DNA of 64,000 nt from Mycolicibacterium sp. CR10 (GTDB lineage: Bacteria; Actinomycetota; Actinomycetes; Mycobacteriales; Mycobacteriaceae), in NCBI RefSeq assembly GCF_005222675.1, contig NZ_STGE01000068.1, positions 124,001-188,000 on the forward strand, in the 5' to 3' direction. The translations under genes were made by a program, and so were the position numbers. The notes beneath the pieces are model-generated. The model was not told where the DNA came from, did no database searches, and saw only the letters and a program-made list of their open reading frames with translations. Shown here piece after piece: positions 51,728-60,184 of this stretch; within the stretch, counting starts at the first letter, position 1, and every line of letters begins with the position of its first letter.

Positions 51728-53416
51728 TCAGCCGCAGCATCCGTCGGACACATCCAGCCGGCATGCGCACGATGCCTGGATCGGCACGTCGGCGCGCGCG
51801 GCCGCCAGTTCGAGCTGGCGGCCGATGATGCCCGCTTCCGCGGCGCGACCCAGCCGCAGCAGGCATTCGTGGTACCCGTGCAAACTCCACACATTGTTCG
51901 GATGCTGGCAGCACCTGGCCAGCGTGGGATCGAGGCCGAGGTCGGCGGCGTACACGGCGGCGGCCTCCGCCACCTGCCCCTGCTCGAGAAGCAACGCACC
52001 GTAGGCATGCCGTGTCGGCTGCATCCATCCCCAGGGTTCGTCGTAGGGCAGCGAGTCGTCGAGCTCGACGGCTCGGCGCAGTGCGGTGAACGCCTCCTCG
52101 AACCTGCCTTCCCGGTAGGCGAGTTCGCCGTCGAGCATGGCCGCGGCGACGGCCAGGATGTCCCGGCTGGTGTTGTTGAACAGGTAGCGACTCTCCGGGA
52201 TCGTCCCGTAGACGATGGTGAACGCTTCCCGCTCGGCACGCGCCTGCGCGAGATTTCCTGTGACGGCGTAGGCGATTCCGCGACCGTAGTGGACGGTGGC
52301 GGCGGTGGTGCAGTACAGCTCGACGTCTTCGGGCAGCGGCTCTGCAATCAGTTCGTCCCAGCGGCCGAACCGGACCAGAACGTGAATCCGCAACGGCGCG
52401 AACGCCTCCAGCCAGTCCGCCATCGGCGGTGACTCGATGGAGAGCAGCTCTGGTGTCAGCTGCGCCGCGAGTTCCTCGGCCGCCGCGATCGCGGTCGAGT
52501 ACCTCGCCTCGAACATTGCCGAGTAGACCACGAAGTGGAGGTCATGCGCCCGGTAGAGCGAGTAGAAGTTCAGCGGGCCCTCACGCTCGACAAACCGCCG
52601 GTCAGCCTGCACCGCAACGGTGTTGGCGATCACCGAACTCCGATAGTCGCCGCAGAGGACGTCGATGTGGCTCGGCATGTGCTGTAGGTGGCCCGCGTCG
52701 GGCACCAGCCCGCGCAACAGGTCCGCGGCAGGCAGCGCGTCCTGCGGGGTGGCCGACATCTCCATGGCGTGCAGATAGAGGTGCAGCACTCCGGGATGGT
52801 TGCGCCCCGCCCCGCTGGTGAGCGCGGCTTCGAGCACCTGCTTGGCCTCCATGACACGCGAGCCGGGAGCGGGCTCACCTGTTGCGGTGTCCCACAACGC
52901 CCATGCTGTGACGTTGAGCAGCGCATCGGCGACGAGAGCCTGGACGTCGACGTCATCGGGGTACGCCTGACCGAGTGCGACCATCGCGTCGGCGTATCTC
53001 TCGTGGCCCGCGGTCAGCGCCTCCGAATCGGCCGGATCGTCGGTGGGGAAGCGCGCCCGTAAGGCCTCGATCAGGCCACGCTCGACGGCCGAGGCCCGGT
53101 TGCCGGCGGCGATGCTCAGCTCCGTGCGGGCCCGGGCCAGCGATGCCGCCAGGTCGACCGGGTCGAAGGCCTCCCACGCCTTGTTGTAGTTCGGGCCAAC
53201 CGCATAGGCGATGCCCCAACGCGCGATGGCCAGGTCGGGATCGAGCGCCAATGCCCGCTCGAAGCAGCGGACCGACTCCTCGTGGTTGAAGGCGTACGCC
53301 CAGACCATTCCACGGTCGAACCAGGACTGCGCCTGGGCCGACGGCGTGTCAGTCGACCGGTGATAGGACCCGAGGTCGTAATACGGTTCGGGTGGACCCA
53401 CGCTCGCTACGGTCAT
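51728..53416 (-). CDS. TPR-repeat protein with His-rich core and C-terminal Cys cluster
   Basis: A 562-residue, all-helical protein with degenerate tetratricopeptide repeats, for example AQSWFDRGMVWAYAFNHEES (near 27-46), ERALALDPDLAIARWG and AFTALRRAVELDDSLPYDEP. The middle carries NHPGVLHLYLHAMEMSATPQ and GHLQHMPSHIDVL, whose many His residues could bind metal. The last residues, SCACRLDVSDGCCG, hold five Cys. No signal peptide is seen. Homologues are found in many actinobacteria and proteobacteria without an assigned role. The first 68 bp overlap the end of the upstream membrane-protein gene on the same strand. Confidence 0.75.
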   Translation of the reverse strand: MTVASVGPPEPYYDLGSYHRSTDTPSAQAQSWFDRGMVWAYAFNHEESVRCFERALALDPDLAIARWGIAYAVGPNYNKAWEAFDPVDLAASLARARTELSIAAGNRASAVERGLIEALRARFPTDDPADSEALTAGHERYADAMVALGQAYPDDVDVQALVADALLNVTAWALWDTATGEPAPGSRVMEAKQVLEAALTSGAGRNHPGVLHLYLHAMEMSATPQDALPAADLLRGLVPDAGHLQHMPSHIDVLCGDYRSSVIANTVAVQADRRFVEREGPLNFYSLYRAHDLHFVVYSAMFEARYSTAIAAAEELAAQLTPELLSIESPPMADWLEAFAPLRIHVLVRFGRWDELIAEPLPEDVELYCTTAATVHYGRGIAYAVTGNLAQARAEREAFTIVYGTIPESRYLFNNTSRDILAVAAAMLDGELAYREGRFEEAFTALRRAVELDDSLPYDEPWGWMQPTRHAYGALLLEQGQVAEAAAVYAADLGLDPTLARCCQHPNNVWSLHGYHECLLRLGRAAEAGIIGRQLELAAARADVPIQASCACRLDVSDGCCG

Positions 53417-54443
53417 GGCTGGCACGATAATTCAGCATCGAGCCGAACGTGCCGGATCGCACCAGGGTTGCGCCGACGGCGAGCACCAATCCGGCCGCGG
53501 CCCAGCCCAACAACGTCACGAGCGGGGTCATCGACCCGTTGCCGCCGAAGTACTCGACGCTGCGCAGCAGTGCCACACCGGAGCCCTGCGGCACGATCGC
53601 ATTGAACGTCGTATAGAAGCCGGTCAGCAGTGGCTTGCCGACAGGGCCTGCGGCGGCGGCATTGCCGATGATCACCAGAAACGCCGTGAGTGTGGCCGAG
53701 GCGATGGTGCCGAAGGCGGCGGCCACTCCGGTGACCGCACCGGCGACGGCCATTGCGTAGACGAACAGCGCTCCGAACACCTGCCAGGTGTGGCCGGTGA
53801 GTGCCCCGAGGATCACGTCGACGTAGAGCGTCACCCCGCCCGCCAGCAGCGCCGAGTACGCCGCGAGGCTCAACGTACGCCAGCCGAAGGTGGACGCCTT
53901 GTGCACGCTGCCCATCATGCGGCCGAAGATCGTGGCGCCCACCGACGCACCGATCGACAGGAAGATCACGGCATAGAAGACGACCGTCCCCTGCGGGTCG
54001 GCGGCCGTGGTCGGGGCGACGTCGGTGACGTCCGCGCTCAGCCCGCCCTGGGCGGCGATGGCACGTCCGACCGTCTCGGCCGCGTTGGCGACGCTTCGGC
54101 CGCCGCCGCCGGCCACGTAAATCTCGAGGTGCCCTGGTGTATCGACGACGAATGCGGCGTCGGCCCGGCGCTGATACACCTGATCGTGCGCGGCGGCCGC
54201 ATCGGCAACCTGGGAGACACCGAGGGTGTCCTGCCCACGCATGCCGTCGATGAGGTGCTGGGGTCCTGCGACGGCGACGTCGAGGTGGTGCAACGTCGGC
54301 TTGGCGAAGGCGCCGGAGTAGCTGGCGATCATGGCAATGACGAACACCGCCAAGGCCGCCATGACCATGGCCATGTTGCGAATGTCCCTGCGGGACGGGC
54401 GGTTTTCCTCGGATTGCTCCAGGGGAGTGTGATGCTTGCCCAT
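53349..54443 (-). CDS. Membrane protein of the YhgE/DUF3533 or ABC-2 type
   Basis: A 364-residue membrane protein with one N-terminal helix (MAMVMAALAVFVIAMIASYS near 24-43), an extracellular domain of about 110 residues (45-150), and about five or six further helices from 155 to 330. This layout is that of YhgE/Pip and DUF3533 proteins, which relate to ABC-2 permeases and drug or lipid export. Its own ATPase is not present. It follows the TetR gene by 17 bp on the same strand, so it is the likely target of TetR repression. The C-terminus overlaps the TPR gene start. Confidence 0.7.
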   Translation of the reverse strand: MGKHHTPLEQSEENRPSRRDIRNMAMVMAALAVFVIAMIASYSGAFAKPTLHHLDVAVAGPQHLIDGMRGQDTLGVSQVADAAAAHDQVYQRRADAAFVVDTPGHLEIYVAGGGGRSVANAAETVGRAIAAQGGLSADVTDVAPTTAADPQGTVVFYAVIFLSIGASVGATIFGRMMGSVHKASTFGWRTLSLAAYSALLAGGVTLYVDVILGALTGHTWQVFGALFVYAMAVAGAVTGVAAAFGTIASATLTAFLVIIGNAAAAGPVGKPLLTGFYTTFNAIVPQGSGVALLRSVEYFGGNGSMTPLVTLLGWAAAGLVLAVGATLVRSGTFGSMLNYRASHDRSERGSTRTVLRPRVLSPVD

Positions 54444-54460
54444 GGCGGTTCCTTTCTGGT

Positions 54461-55036
54461 TCAGGTCGTGACGGCGGGGTGCCCCAGCAGCGCGTCGACG
54501 GTGTCGAGCGCGGCGGCCACCCGGCCGAGGAGGTCGGTGGTGTCGGGATCTTCCATCCAGGACCGCAGGACTTCTTGGAACCCACCCACCAGGAAGCGGC
54601 TGACCGCATCGGGTTCCAGTCCCGCGATCGACCCGACGACGGGCATGGCGCGGACGGCCATGTCCCGGCAGGCCGGCAGCAGTTCGGCGCGAAACGCCGC
54701 GACCACCCGCTGGGTCACCGCACTGGGCACGACATTGCGGTACATCGTGCGGTGCTCGGCAGCGAGCTCGAAGATCCGCAGGATCCGGGATCTCGGGTCG
54801 CCGTCCAGATCGGCGGTCGCCGCCGCGAAGGCCACGGCGAACGCCGACGAGACCGCATCGTCGCGATCGGTGAAGTGCCGGTAGAAGACCTGCCTGCTGA
54901 CGCCGGCGCGCGCAACCAGATCACCGACGGTGAGCTGGTCCACGGGACGCTCGTGAGCCAGCGCGAACGCCGCGTCGCGCAACTTGGTGCGGACGCGTTC
55001 GGCGCGAGGGTCAACGCTGTGCGTGCGGGTGGCCAT
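54461..55036 (-). CDS. TetR-family transcriptional regulator
   Basis: A 191-residue repressor. The N-terminal helix-turn-helix spans about 15-65, with the recognition part LVARAGVSRQVFYRHFTDRDD typical of TetR. The C-terminal ligand-binding domain is divergent. The start at 55036 (MATRTHSV) is preferred because an upstream in-frame ATG at 55054 lies inside the predicted operator. It is the first gene of an operon with the membrane protein, and an 8+8 bp inverted repeat just upstream should be its own binding site. Confidence 0.9.
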   Translation of the reverse strand: MATRTHSVDPRAERVRTKLRDAAFALAHERPVDQLTVGDLVARAGVSRQVFYRHFTDRDDAVSSAFAVAFAAATADLDGDPRSRILRIFELAAEHRTMYRNVVPSAVTQRVVAAFRAELLPACRDMAVRAMPVVGSIAGLEPDAVSRFLVGGFQEVLRSWMEDPDTTDLLGRVAAALDTVDALLGHPAVTT

Positions 55037-55053
55037 AGACCGAGCGTAGACCA

Positions 55054-55077
55054 TTTCGTAGACAACTGACTACGAAA
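55054..55077. promoter_or_regulatory. TetR operator, perfect inverted repeat
   Basis: TTTCGTAG (55054-55061) and CTACGAAA (55070-55077) form a perfect inverted repeat with 8-bp arms and an 8-bp spacer, 18-41 bp upstream of the TetR start. Length, symmetry and position fit an autoregulatory TetR site. Confidence 0.7.
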
Positions 55078-55170
55078 GCATAGGTTAGCTAAGACACCTT
55101 GTCGGGGACGTGTGACGGCCGCCTCAGGGCAGACAGGGTGTCCGTAGATAACCGCCCGGGCGACCGCCGG

Positions 55171-56778
55171 TCAGTGCCCCGCGACGATGTCCGATTCGTC
55201 GACCTCAACCGGGTCCTTGGCGCCCGGCAGGAATGCGAATCCGACGCAGACGATTCCGAAGAACACGTAGCCGAGCGCCACCTGCGGGCTCGCCGCCCAC
55301 GCGACTTCGGGCGCGTGGATGAGACCGATGAAGGACAGCACCGCACCCACCGCAGCGGCGATCGCGGCGTACAGGAACTTCTTCTCCAGGATCAGGGTGA
55401 CCATGGTGCCCAGGATCAGGCCGACGAGCACCGCGCCCTCACCGAGGGTCTTCAGCCCCTCGTAGACCACACCCGCGCCGTTGAGCGCCTCCATGCCCAC
55501 CTCGCTCGCCGACGTCCCCGCCGCGTTGAGCGCGTTGTCGATGAGCCCGTGGGCCCATTGGGCGAGGTTGGGCAGGATGGCCGCGACCACGGCCACGGCG
55601 TGCAGCCTGGGCACCGCCTGGAATGCCTGCGCACCGATCAGCAGACCGATGTAGAGCAGAATCGGCACGATCGCCGGTACCGGCAAGAGTGCGTCGAGAA
55701 TCCCGAAAAGACCGAGGAAACAGAAGATTCCGATGACGACACCGCTGGCCAGCGAGTAACCCGCGCGGCCGCCGGCGTCCTTCCAGCCCGGATGCCCGAT
55801 GTACACCGCGGGCGGGAAAGGTGAACCGAAAGCCGAGCCGATTACGGCACCCGCACCGTCGGCGAGCAGGACGCTGCGCAGGTTGTAGTTGTCACCCGCG
55901 GCGGCAGCACTCTCGACATTGCTCATCGCCTCGGTGAAGTTGTACACGCCCAGGGGGATTGCGGTGCCCAAAAGTGGCGCGAGGTCCGCCAGTCCACTGA
56001 ACAACATGTCGAGGCGCAGGTCCGGGATGCCGATCGCGATGTCGGAGACCGCCTGCCCCACGTCGGGGGCGGACATGTAGCCGCCGATCCAGCCGATGGC
56101 CGTGCCCACCAGGAGTGCCGCCAAACCTACCGGAATTCCGAAGGGCAGCTTCATGTTCGTGAAGAAGCCGATCAGGATGATCGCCAACACGGGCAGGCCG
56201 ATCCAGGCGACCTCCCACATCTGCGCGGCCGGCCGCATCGAGATGAAGGTGATCGAGATGCCGGCCAGTGTGCCCAGCATCGCCGCCCTGGGGGTGAGCT
56301 TGCGGATGTAGGGGCCGACGAACGCCCCGATCATCACGATGATGCCGATCAAGAACGCCCAAGCAAGACCGGCCTGCCAGGCGCGGGTCGGATCGTCGGT
56401 GTTCAGGTACACGGGCAGCATCACCACGAAGATGACGATGAACATGTGCGGCACGCTGGGCCCGTACGGCAACGCCGTGACGTCCGTACGGTTTTCGCGG
56501 CGCGCAAGACGCCGCGCCAGGAACGTGTAGTACAAGTTGCCGAGAATCAGCGCGACGCCGAGGGCGGGCAGGACTGTGCCGAGCACATCGCCTGCAGGCA
56601 CCGCGATGACGCCGATCATCAGACCCGTGAGGGTCAGCACATTGACCAGGATGTTGAACCCGAGCCCGAAGAAGGCATTGGTGTCGCCACGGGTCCACCA
56701 CGGAATCGACAGCGCTGCTGCGGTTCCCGGCTTCTCGCTTGGAGGATCGGTGGGGGTTTCGGTGAGGTCGGTCGACAT
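55171..56778 (-). CDS. NCS2/AzgA-like permease (nucleobase or ureide transporter)
   Basis: A 535-residue membrane protein with about 12-14 hydrophobic helices. It resembles the AzgA subgroup of nucleobase-cation symporters: an opening WTRGDTNAFFGLGFNILVN, a conserved TALPYGPSVPHMF segment near 100, SNVESAAAAGDNYNLRSVLLADG near 290-310 and a GHPGWKDAGGRAGYS loop. Such transporters import purines or pyrimidines. The gene lies downstream of a biuret-hydrolase-like and an allophanate-hydrolase-like gene on the same strand (13 bp gap), so the substrate here may be a ureide or triazine breakdown product. The substrate is inferred from context only. Confidence 0.8.
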   Translation of the reverse strand: MSTDLTETPTDPPSEKPGTAAALSIPWWTRGDTNAFFGLGFNILVNVLTLTGLMIGVIAVPAGDVLGTVLPALGVALILGNLYYTFLARRLARRENRTDVTALPYGPSVPHMFIVIFVVMLPVYLNTDDPTRAWQAGLAWAFLIGIIVMIGAFVGPYIRKLTPRAAMLGTLAGISITFISMRPAAQMWEVAWIGLPVLAIILIGFFTNMKLPFGIPVGLAALLVGTAIGWIGGYMSAPDVGQAVSDIAIGIPDLRLDMLFSGLADLAPLLGTAIPLGVYNFTEAMSNVESAAAAGDNYNLRSVLLADGAGAVIGSAFGSPFPPAVYIGHPGWKDAGGRAGYSLASGVVIGIFCFLGLFGILDALLPVPAIVPILLYIGLLIGAQAFQAVPRLHAVAVVAAILPNLAQWAHGLIDNALNAAGTSASEVGMEALNGAGVVYEGLKTLGEGAVLVGLILGTMVTLILEKKFLYAAIAAAVGAVLSFIGLIHAPEVAWAASPQVALGYVFFGIVCVGFAFLPGAKDPVEVDESDIVAGH

Positions 56779-56791
56779 GGTGTTTGTCCTC

Positions 56792-57484
56792 TCAGGCGGC
56801 GGCGTGCGTGAGCTGTTGAAGTACCGGAATGACGGCGGCGGTGTCGGCCACCCAGCCGAAGATGCCCCCCTGCGCCTTGATCATCTCCAGACCGATGCGC
56901 TGGAACTCGGGGAAATACGAACCGACGCAATCGGATACGACGAGACACTCGTATCCTCGGTCGTTGGCCTCGCGCGTGGTGGTGTGCACGCACACCTCGG
57001 TGGTGACGCCTGTGACCAGCAGCTGGGTGATGCCGGACCCGGTCAGGACGTCGGACAGTTCGGTGGCATAGAACGCGCCCTTGCCGGGCTTGTCGATCAC
57101 GACCTCGCCGTCGATGGGAGCCAGCTCGTCGACGATGTCGTGGCCATATTCTCCGCGGATCAGGATGCGGCCGTATTTGCCCGGGTCACCGATGCGCTTC
57201 GACGGCGCACCGCGGTTGAGCTTGGCGGGCGGGCAGTCGGCGAGGTCGGGCTGGTGGCCCTCGCGGGTGTGGATGACCATGACACCGGCCACACGGCACG
57301 CCGCTATGAGCTCGGCCAGTGGCGGCACCACCTTCAGCAACTGGCCGACGTCGTTGCCGAGGCTTTCGCCGAATCCTCCGGGCAGCAGGAAGTCCCGTTG
57401 CATGTCGATCACGATGAGCGCGGTCTTGCCCGCGACAAGGGGGAAAGGTGACGGTTCGGCGGGGACGTCGACGGTGGGGTTCAC
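56792..57484 (-). CDS. Isochorismatase-family amidohydrolase, biuret-hydrolase-like
   Basis: A 230-residue cysteine hydrolase of the isochorismatase fold. The catalytic triad is complete: Asp27 (VIDMQRDF), Lys132 (DKPGKGAF) and Cys165 (TTEVCVHTT). The stretches HTREGHQPDLADCP, IGDPGKYGRIL and REANDRGYECLVVSDC closely follow biuret hydrolase (BiuH) as I remember it, so conversion of biuret to allophanate and ammonia is the best guess; a relative such as triuret hydrolase or ureidoacrylate hydrolase is possible. Its GTG start overlaps the amidase stop by 4 bp (GTGA), and the permease follows 13 bp on. Confidence 0.82.
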   Translation of the reverse strand: MNPTVDVPAEPSPFPLVAGKTALIVIDMQRDFLLPGGFGESLGNDVGQLLKVVPPLAELIAACRVAGVMVIHTREGHQPDLADCPPAKLNRGAPSKRIGDPGKYGRILIRGEYGHDIVDELAPIDGEVVIDKPGKGAFYATELSDVLTGSGITQLLVTGVTTEVCVHTTTREANDRGYECLVVSDCVGSYFPEFQRIGLEMIKAQGGIFGWVADTAAVIPVLQQLTHAAA

Positions 57485-58893
57485 AGGAGCTCCTCGGCGA
57501 TGATCGTGTCGGTGGGTATCGGGATCGGGGTGCGCTGTGCGCGAGGCTCGTCGAGGATCTGCGCGGCCAACTGCAGCACGATGTCGTCGCTGAGCGCCGC
57601 GCCGAGCAGCATCGCGCTGAACGGACGGCCGTCGGCGGTGACGCCCAACGGAATCGCGGCGCCCAGCAGGTCGAGCAGATTCCCGAAATGCGTGTAGTGC
57701 CCCAACATGGTGTTGCAGTCGATCGGCGCGGCCAGGACCTCGTCGACGGTGAAGGTGGTGCCGATGGTGGGCACCACCAGCACGTCCATGTCACGCCAAA
57801 GTCGACCGACGACGGCCTTCAGATCCTGAAGTGTCTGAAGGGCGGCGAACGCGTCCACCGCGGTGTATTTGTGTCCACTTTCGAAGATGTCGCGCACCAC
57901 CGGGTGGATCGAGTCTGGTTGGGCGGCAAGAAAATCCCCGAACTCGACCAGCCGCTCGGCCACCCACGGCCCCTGGTAGAGCAACGCCCCGGCGGCGAGA
58001 AACGGCGCCAGCGAGACGTCGACGATCGTGGCGGCGCGCGCCAGGTGCTCCCGGAAAGCCAGGTGGGCGCGGCGCATCTCGTCGTCGCCGAAGAATTCCA
58101 GCTCGGACGTCGGCGGCAACCCAACTCTGATCGGACCGCCGGAGAAGCGTGGGCCACGGTCTCTGGACCACGGATCGTCGTCGTCGCGGCCGACCATCAC
58201 GTCGAGAACCCGATCGACGTCGTCGACCGAGCCGGCCATCACGCTGAGGCAGTCCAGCGACTTGCAGGCGGGCACCAGGCCGACGGTGCTGATCAGACCG
58301 CGGGACGGCTTGAAGCCCACGACCCCGTTGAGCGCGGCGGGCACCCGCCCCGATCCGGCGGTGTCGGTGGCGACCGCGAACGGCACCTGACCGAGCGCCA
58401 CCGCAAGCGCCGAACCGGAACTGGAACCGCCCGAGATCATCTCGCCGCCGTACACGCTGCGGGGGATGGTGTAGGGCGTCCGGGTCCCGTTCAGTCCGGT
58501 CGCGAACTGGTCGAGGTTCGTCTTGCCCACGTACAGGGCGCCTGCGTCGAGCAGCTTCTGCGCCGCGGGTGCGGTGGCCGTCGCGACGTAGGAGTAGTCC
58601 GGGCAGGACAGCGTCGTCGCGACGCCGTCGACGTCGATGCTGTCCTTGACCCCGAACGGCACCCCGTACAGCGGTAGCGTGCGCGCACCGGGGCGCTTCT
58701 CGATCGCCTCTGCGGCTGCGATCAATTGGTCACGCGGAACAGTCGACAGCCAGGTGCCATCGTCGCCGCGGGCCGCGATCGCGTCGGCGACGCGTGCGGC
58801 GGTCTTGGTGGGAGAACCCGTTCCGCCCGCGTGTGACGCCAGGATCTCCGCCACAGAGGGCCCGATGGACGGTCCTCGGGAATCGTCGGCCAT
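57481..58893 (-). CDS. Amidase-signature enzyme, allophanate-hydrolase-like (AtzF N-terminal domain)
   Basis: A 470-residue amidase. The Ser-cisSer-Lys triad is Lys83 (GVKDSID), Ser157 (GGSSSGSA) and Ser181 (DTAGSGR), with the same spacing as allophanate hydrolase AtzF as I recall it. KTNLDQFATGLNGTRTPY and GLVPACKSLDCLSVMA are also AtzF-like. It lacks the second, decarboxylating C-terminal domain of full-length AtzF (about 600 residues), so it may need a separate partner or act on another amide. It starts the operon, is overlapped by the biuret-hydrolase-like gene, and has an inverted repeat immediately upstream. Confidence 0.82.
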   Translation of the reverse strand: MADDSRGPSIGPSVAEILASHAGGTGSPTKTAARVADAIAARGDDGTWLSTVPRDQLIAAAEAIEKRPGARTLPLYGVPFGVKDSIDVDGVATTLSCPDYSYVATATAPAAQKLLDAGALYVGKTNLDQFATGLNGTRTPYTIPRSVYGGEMISGGSSSGSALAVALGQVPFAVATDTAGSGRVPAALNGVVGFKPSRGLISTVGLVPACKSLDCLSVMAGSVDDVDRVLDVMVGRDDDDPWSRDRGPRFSGGPIRVGLPPTSELEFFGDDEMRRAHLAFREHLARAATIVDVSLAPFLAAGALLYQGPWVAERLVEFGDFLAAQPDSIHPVVRDIFESGHKYTAVDAFAALQTLQDLKAVVGRLWRDMDVLVVPTIGTTFTVDEVLAAPIDCNTMLGHYTHFGNLLDLLGAAIPLGVTADGRPFSAMLLGAALSDDIVLQLAAQILDEPRAQRTPIPIPTDTIIAEELL

Positions 58894-58895
58894 GA

Positions 58896-58912
58896 CTGTC
58901 GATTGTCGACAG
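58896..58912. promoter_or_regulatory. GntR-type operator upstream of the amidase operon
   Basis: CTGTCGA-TTG-TCGACAG (58896-58912) is a perfect inverted repeat with 7-bp arms, and contains the palindrome TGTCGACA (58904-58911). FadR-type GntR proteins favour TTGTnnACAA-like cores. It lies between the amidase start and the GntR gene end, 3 bp upstream of the amidase ATG, where binding would block expression. Confidence 0.55.
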
Positions 58913-58964
58913 AATCATGGCGAACTCGGGTCAGCTGTGTGTCGTTTGTGTTAGCGCTCGGATT

Positions 58965-59645
58965 TCAGTCGGCTGAAGGTCCGGACTCCAGCCCGAGGTA
59001 GTGCAAATGGCCGTGGTCCCGCAGGGCCTCCAGCACGACGGCGGGGTCGTTCATCTCCAGCGCGGACAGGATCGCCTTGTGCCGCTCGATGCCGTCTCCG
59101 GTCTCGCGCTGGCGGGCCTCCTCGCGCAGGTTCTTGGCCATCGGCAGCTGCAGTTTCAGCAGTATCGGTTCCAGGGTGATGTCGAGCTGGCGGTTCGCGG
59201 CGAGACCCACGACCGCGGCGTGGAACGCGCGGTGGGCGTCATCGCGCTCGAGAGCGTCCTGGGCTGCGTCCATCCGCTCCAACGCCGCGCGGACAGGCTC
59301 CAGCGCGTGACCGGGGTCGGGCAGCGGCAGCGCCGTCTCGATGGCGTGCCGTTCCAGGACGTGCCGCAGCCCGAACAGTTGCAGGATGTCGGCGGGAGAC
59401 CACTCGGTGACCCGCGAGCCGCGCCTTGGCAGATGCTCGACGAGGCCCTGTTGGGCGAGCAATCGCAAGGCCTCCCGAAGCGGTGCCCTGCTGATCCCAA
59501 AGTCGGCGCACAGCTGCTCTTCGACGATCTTGTCGCCGGGCGCGAGTTCACCGCTGAGGATCGCGTCGCGCATCCGGTGGCCCGCCAGTTCGACGAGTGT
59601 CGCGGGCAGCGGGGGGCGCGACGGGTCATCACTCGGCGCGGCCAT
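58965..59645 (-). CDS. GntR-family regulator with FCD effector domain
   Basis: A 226-residue regulator with a winged helix-turn-helix (about 15-80: AILSGELAPGDKIVEEQLCADF, then ISRAPLREALRLLAQQGLVE and LPRRGSRVTEW) and an all-helical FCD ligand domain. The FCD metal/ligand residues are in the ALERDDAHRAFHAAVV and GIERHKAILSALEMNDP stretches. The start at 59645 is used; two codons before it an ATG lacks a better site. It is immediately upstream of the amidase operon on the same strand, so it is the probable regulator that senses the amide substrate or product. Confidence 0.92.
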   Translation of the reverse strand: MAAPSDDPSRPPLPATLVELAGHRMRDAILSGELAPGDKIVEEQLCADFGISRAPLREALRLLAQQGLVEHLPRRGSRVTEWSPADILQLFGLRHVLERHAIETALPLPDPGHALEPVRAALERMDAAQDALERDDAHRAFHAAVVGLAANRQLDITLEPILLKLQLPMAKNLREEARQRETGDGIERHKAILSALEMNDPAVVLEALRDHGHLHYLGLESGPSAD

Positions 59646-60184
59646 GGCACACAATGGTAGGAACTATTGCGCGTGAGCGCACTGACACTATGGGTTTGGT
59701 CGCGGCGGCCCATCGGGCGAGGGACGAGTAAGCCTCAAATTTGTGCGCGTAAATCCTTGTGCTGCAACATTTTTGATGGACGCTCGTCGACTTCGGGTAG
59801 CGATATTGCCGCCGGGAGACCTTGTGTGCGTCGCGGTGATGATGCTTCGAGCTGCTGTCGAGCGCCGCGGGCGGTTGGCTGACCTCGTAGGAGCGGACCC
59901 GCCCGTCGCCTCGTCGTCACCGACACCGACGGCTGCACCCTCAACGCCGGATCGCTGGCCCGACCACCCACCACAGCACCACCCGCGGTGCCGCCCTACC
60001 CCGGCCCCAGCGGCGAACGCGCCGACTGGTGGTGGTACGAACCCTTCCAACCCCAACCCTAACCACCACCATCAACCCACTAGCGCGCGGTGCCGGAACA
60101 CCACCGGCAGAAGATGGCGACGGATTCGAGGATCTGGCGATGTGGCACACCTCGATGTGAGCGCCGCGCTGCAGCCTCGTGGCG
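59646..60184. other. Gene-poor region, 539 bp
   Basis: No intact gene is convincing. The left 230 bp include an AT-richer stretch (around 59735-59780) and no recognisable motif. The middle holds the tail of a decayed HNH/DUF222 gene (59883-60062). Several short frames cross the region on both strands but show no family resemblance. Confidence 0.6.
59883..60062 (+). pseudogene. C-terminal remnant of a DUF222/HNH endonuclease-type (13E12 repeat) gene
   Basis: About 60 codons in one frame end in a TAA at 60060-60062 and read VVTDTDGCTLNAGSLARP followed by PYPGPSGERADWWWYEPF and QPQP. This closing pattern is one I associate with mycobacterial DUF222/HNH proteins (the 13E12 repeat family). The upstream frame is broken by a stop at 59880 and no HNH motif is found before it, so only the tail survives. 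These genes are multicopy and recombine, so this is probably a scar of deletion. Confidence 0.5.

Noticed and set aside
55080..55098. IdeR-like box near the TetR gene
   Set aside because: Only the left half TAGGTTAGC fits; the full site matches 11 of 19 and no iron gene is adjacent.
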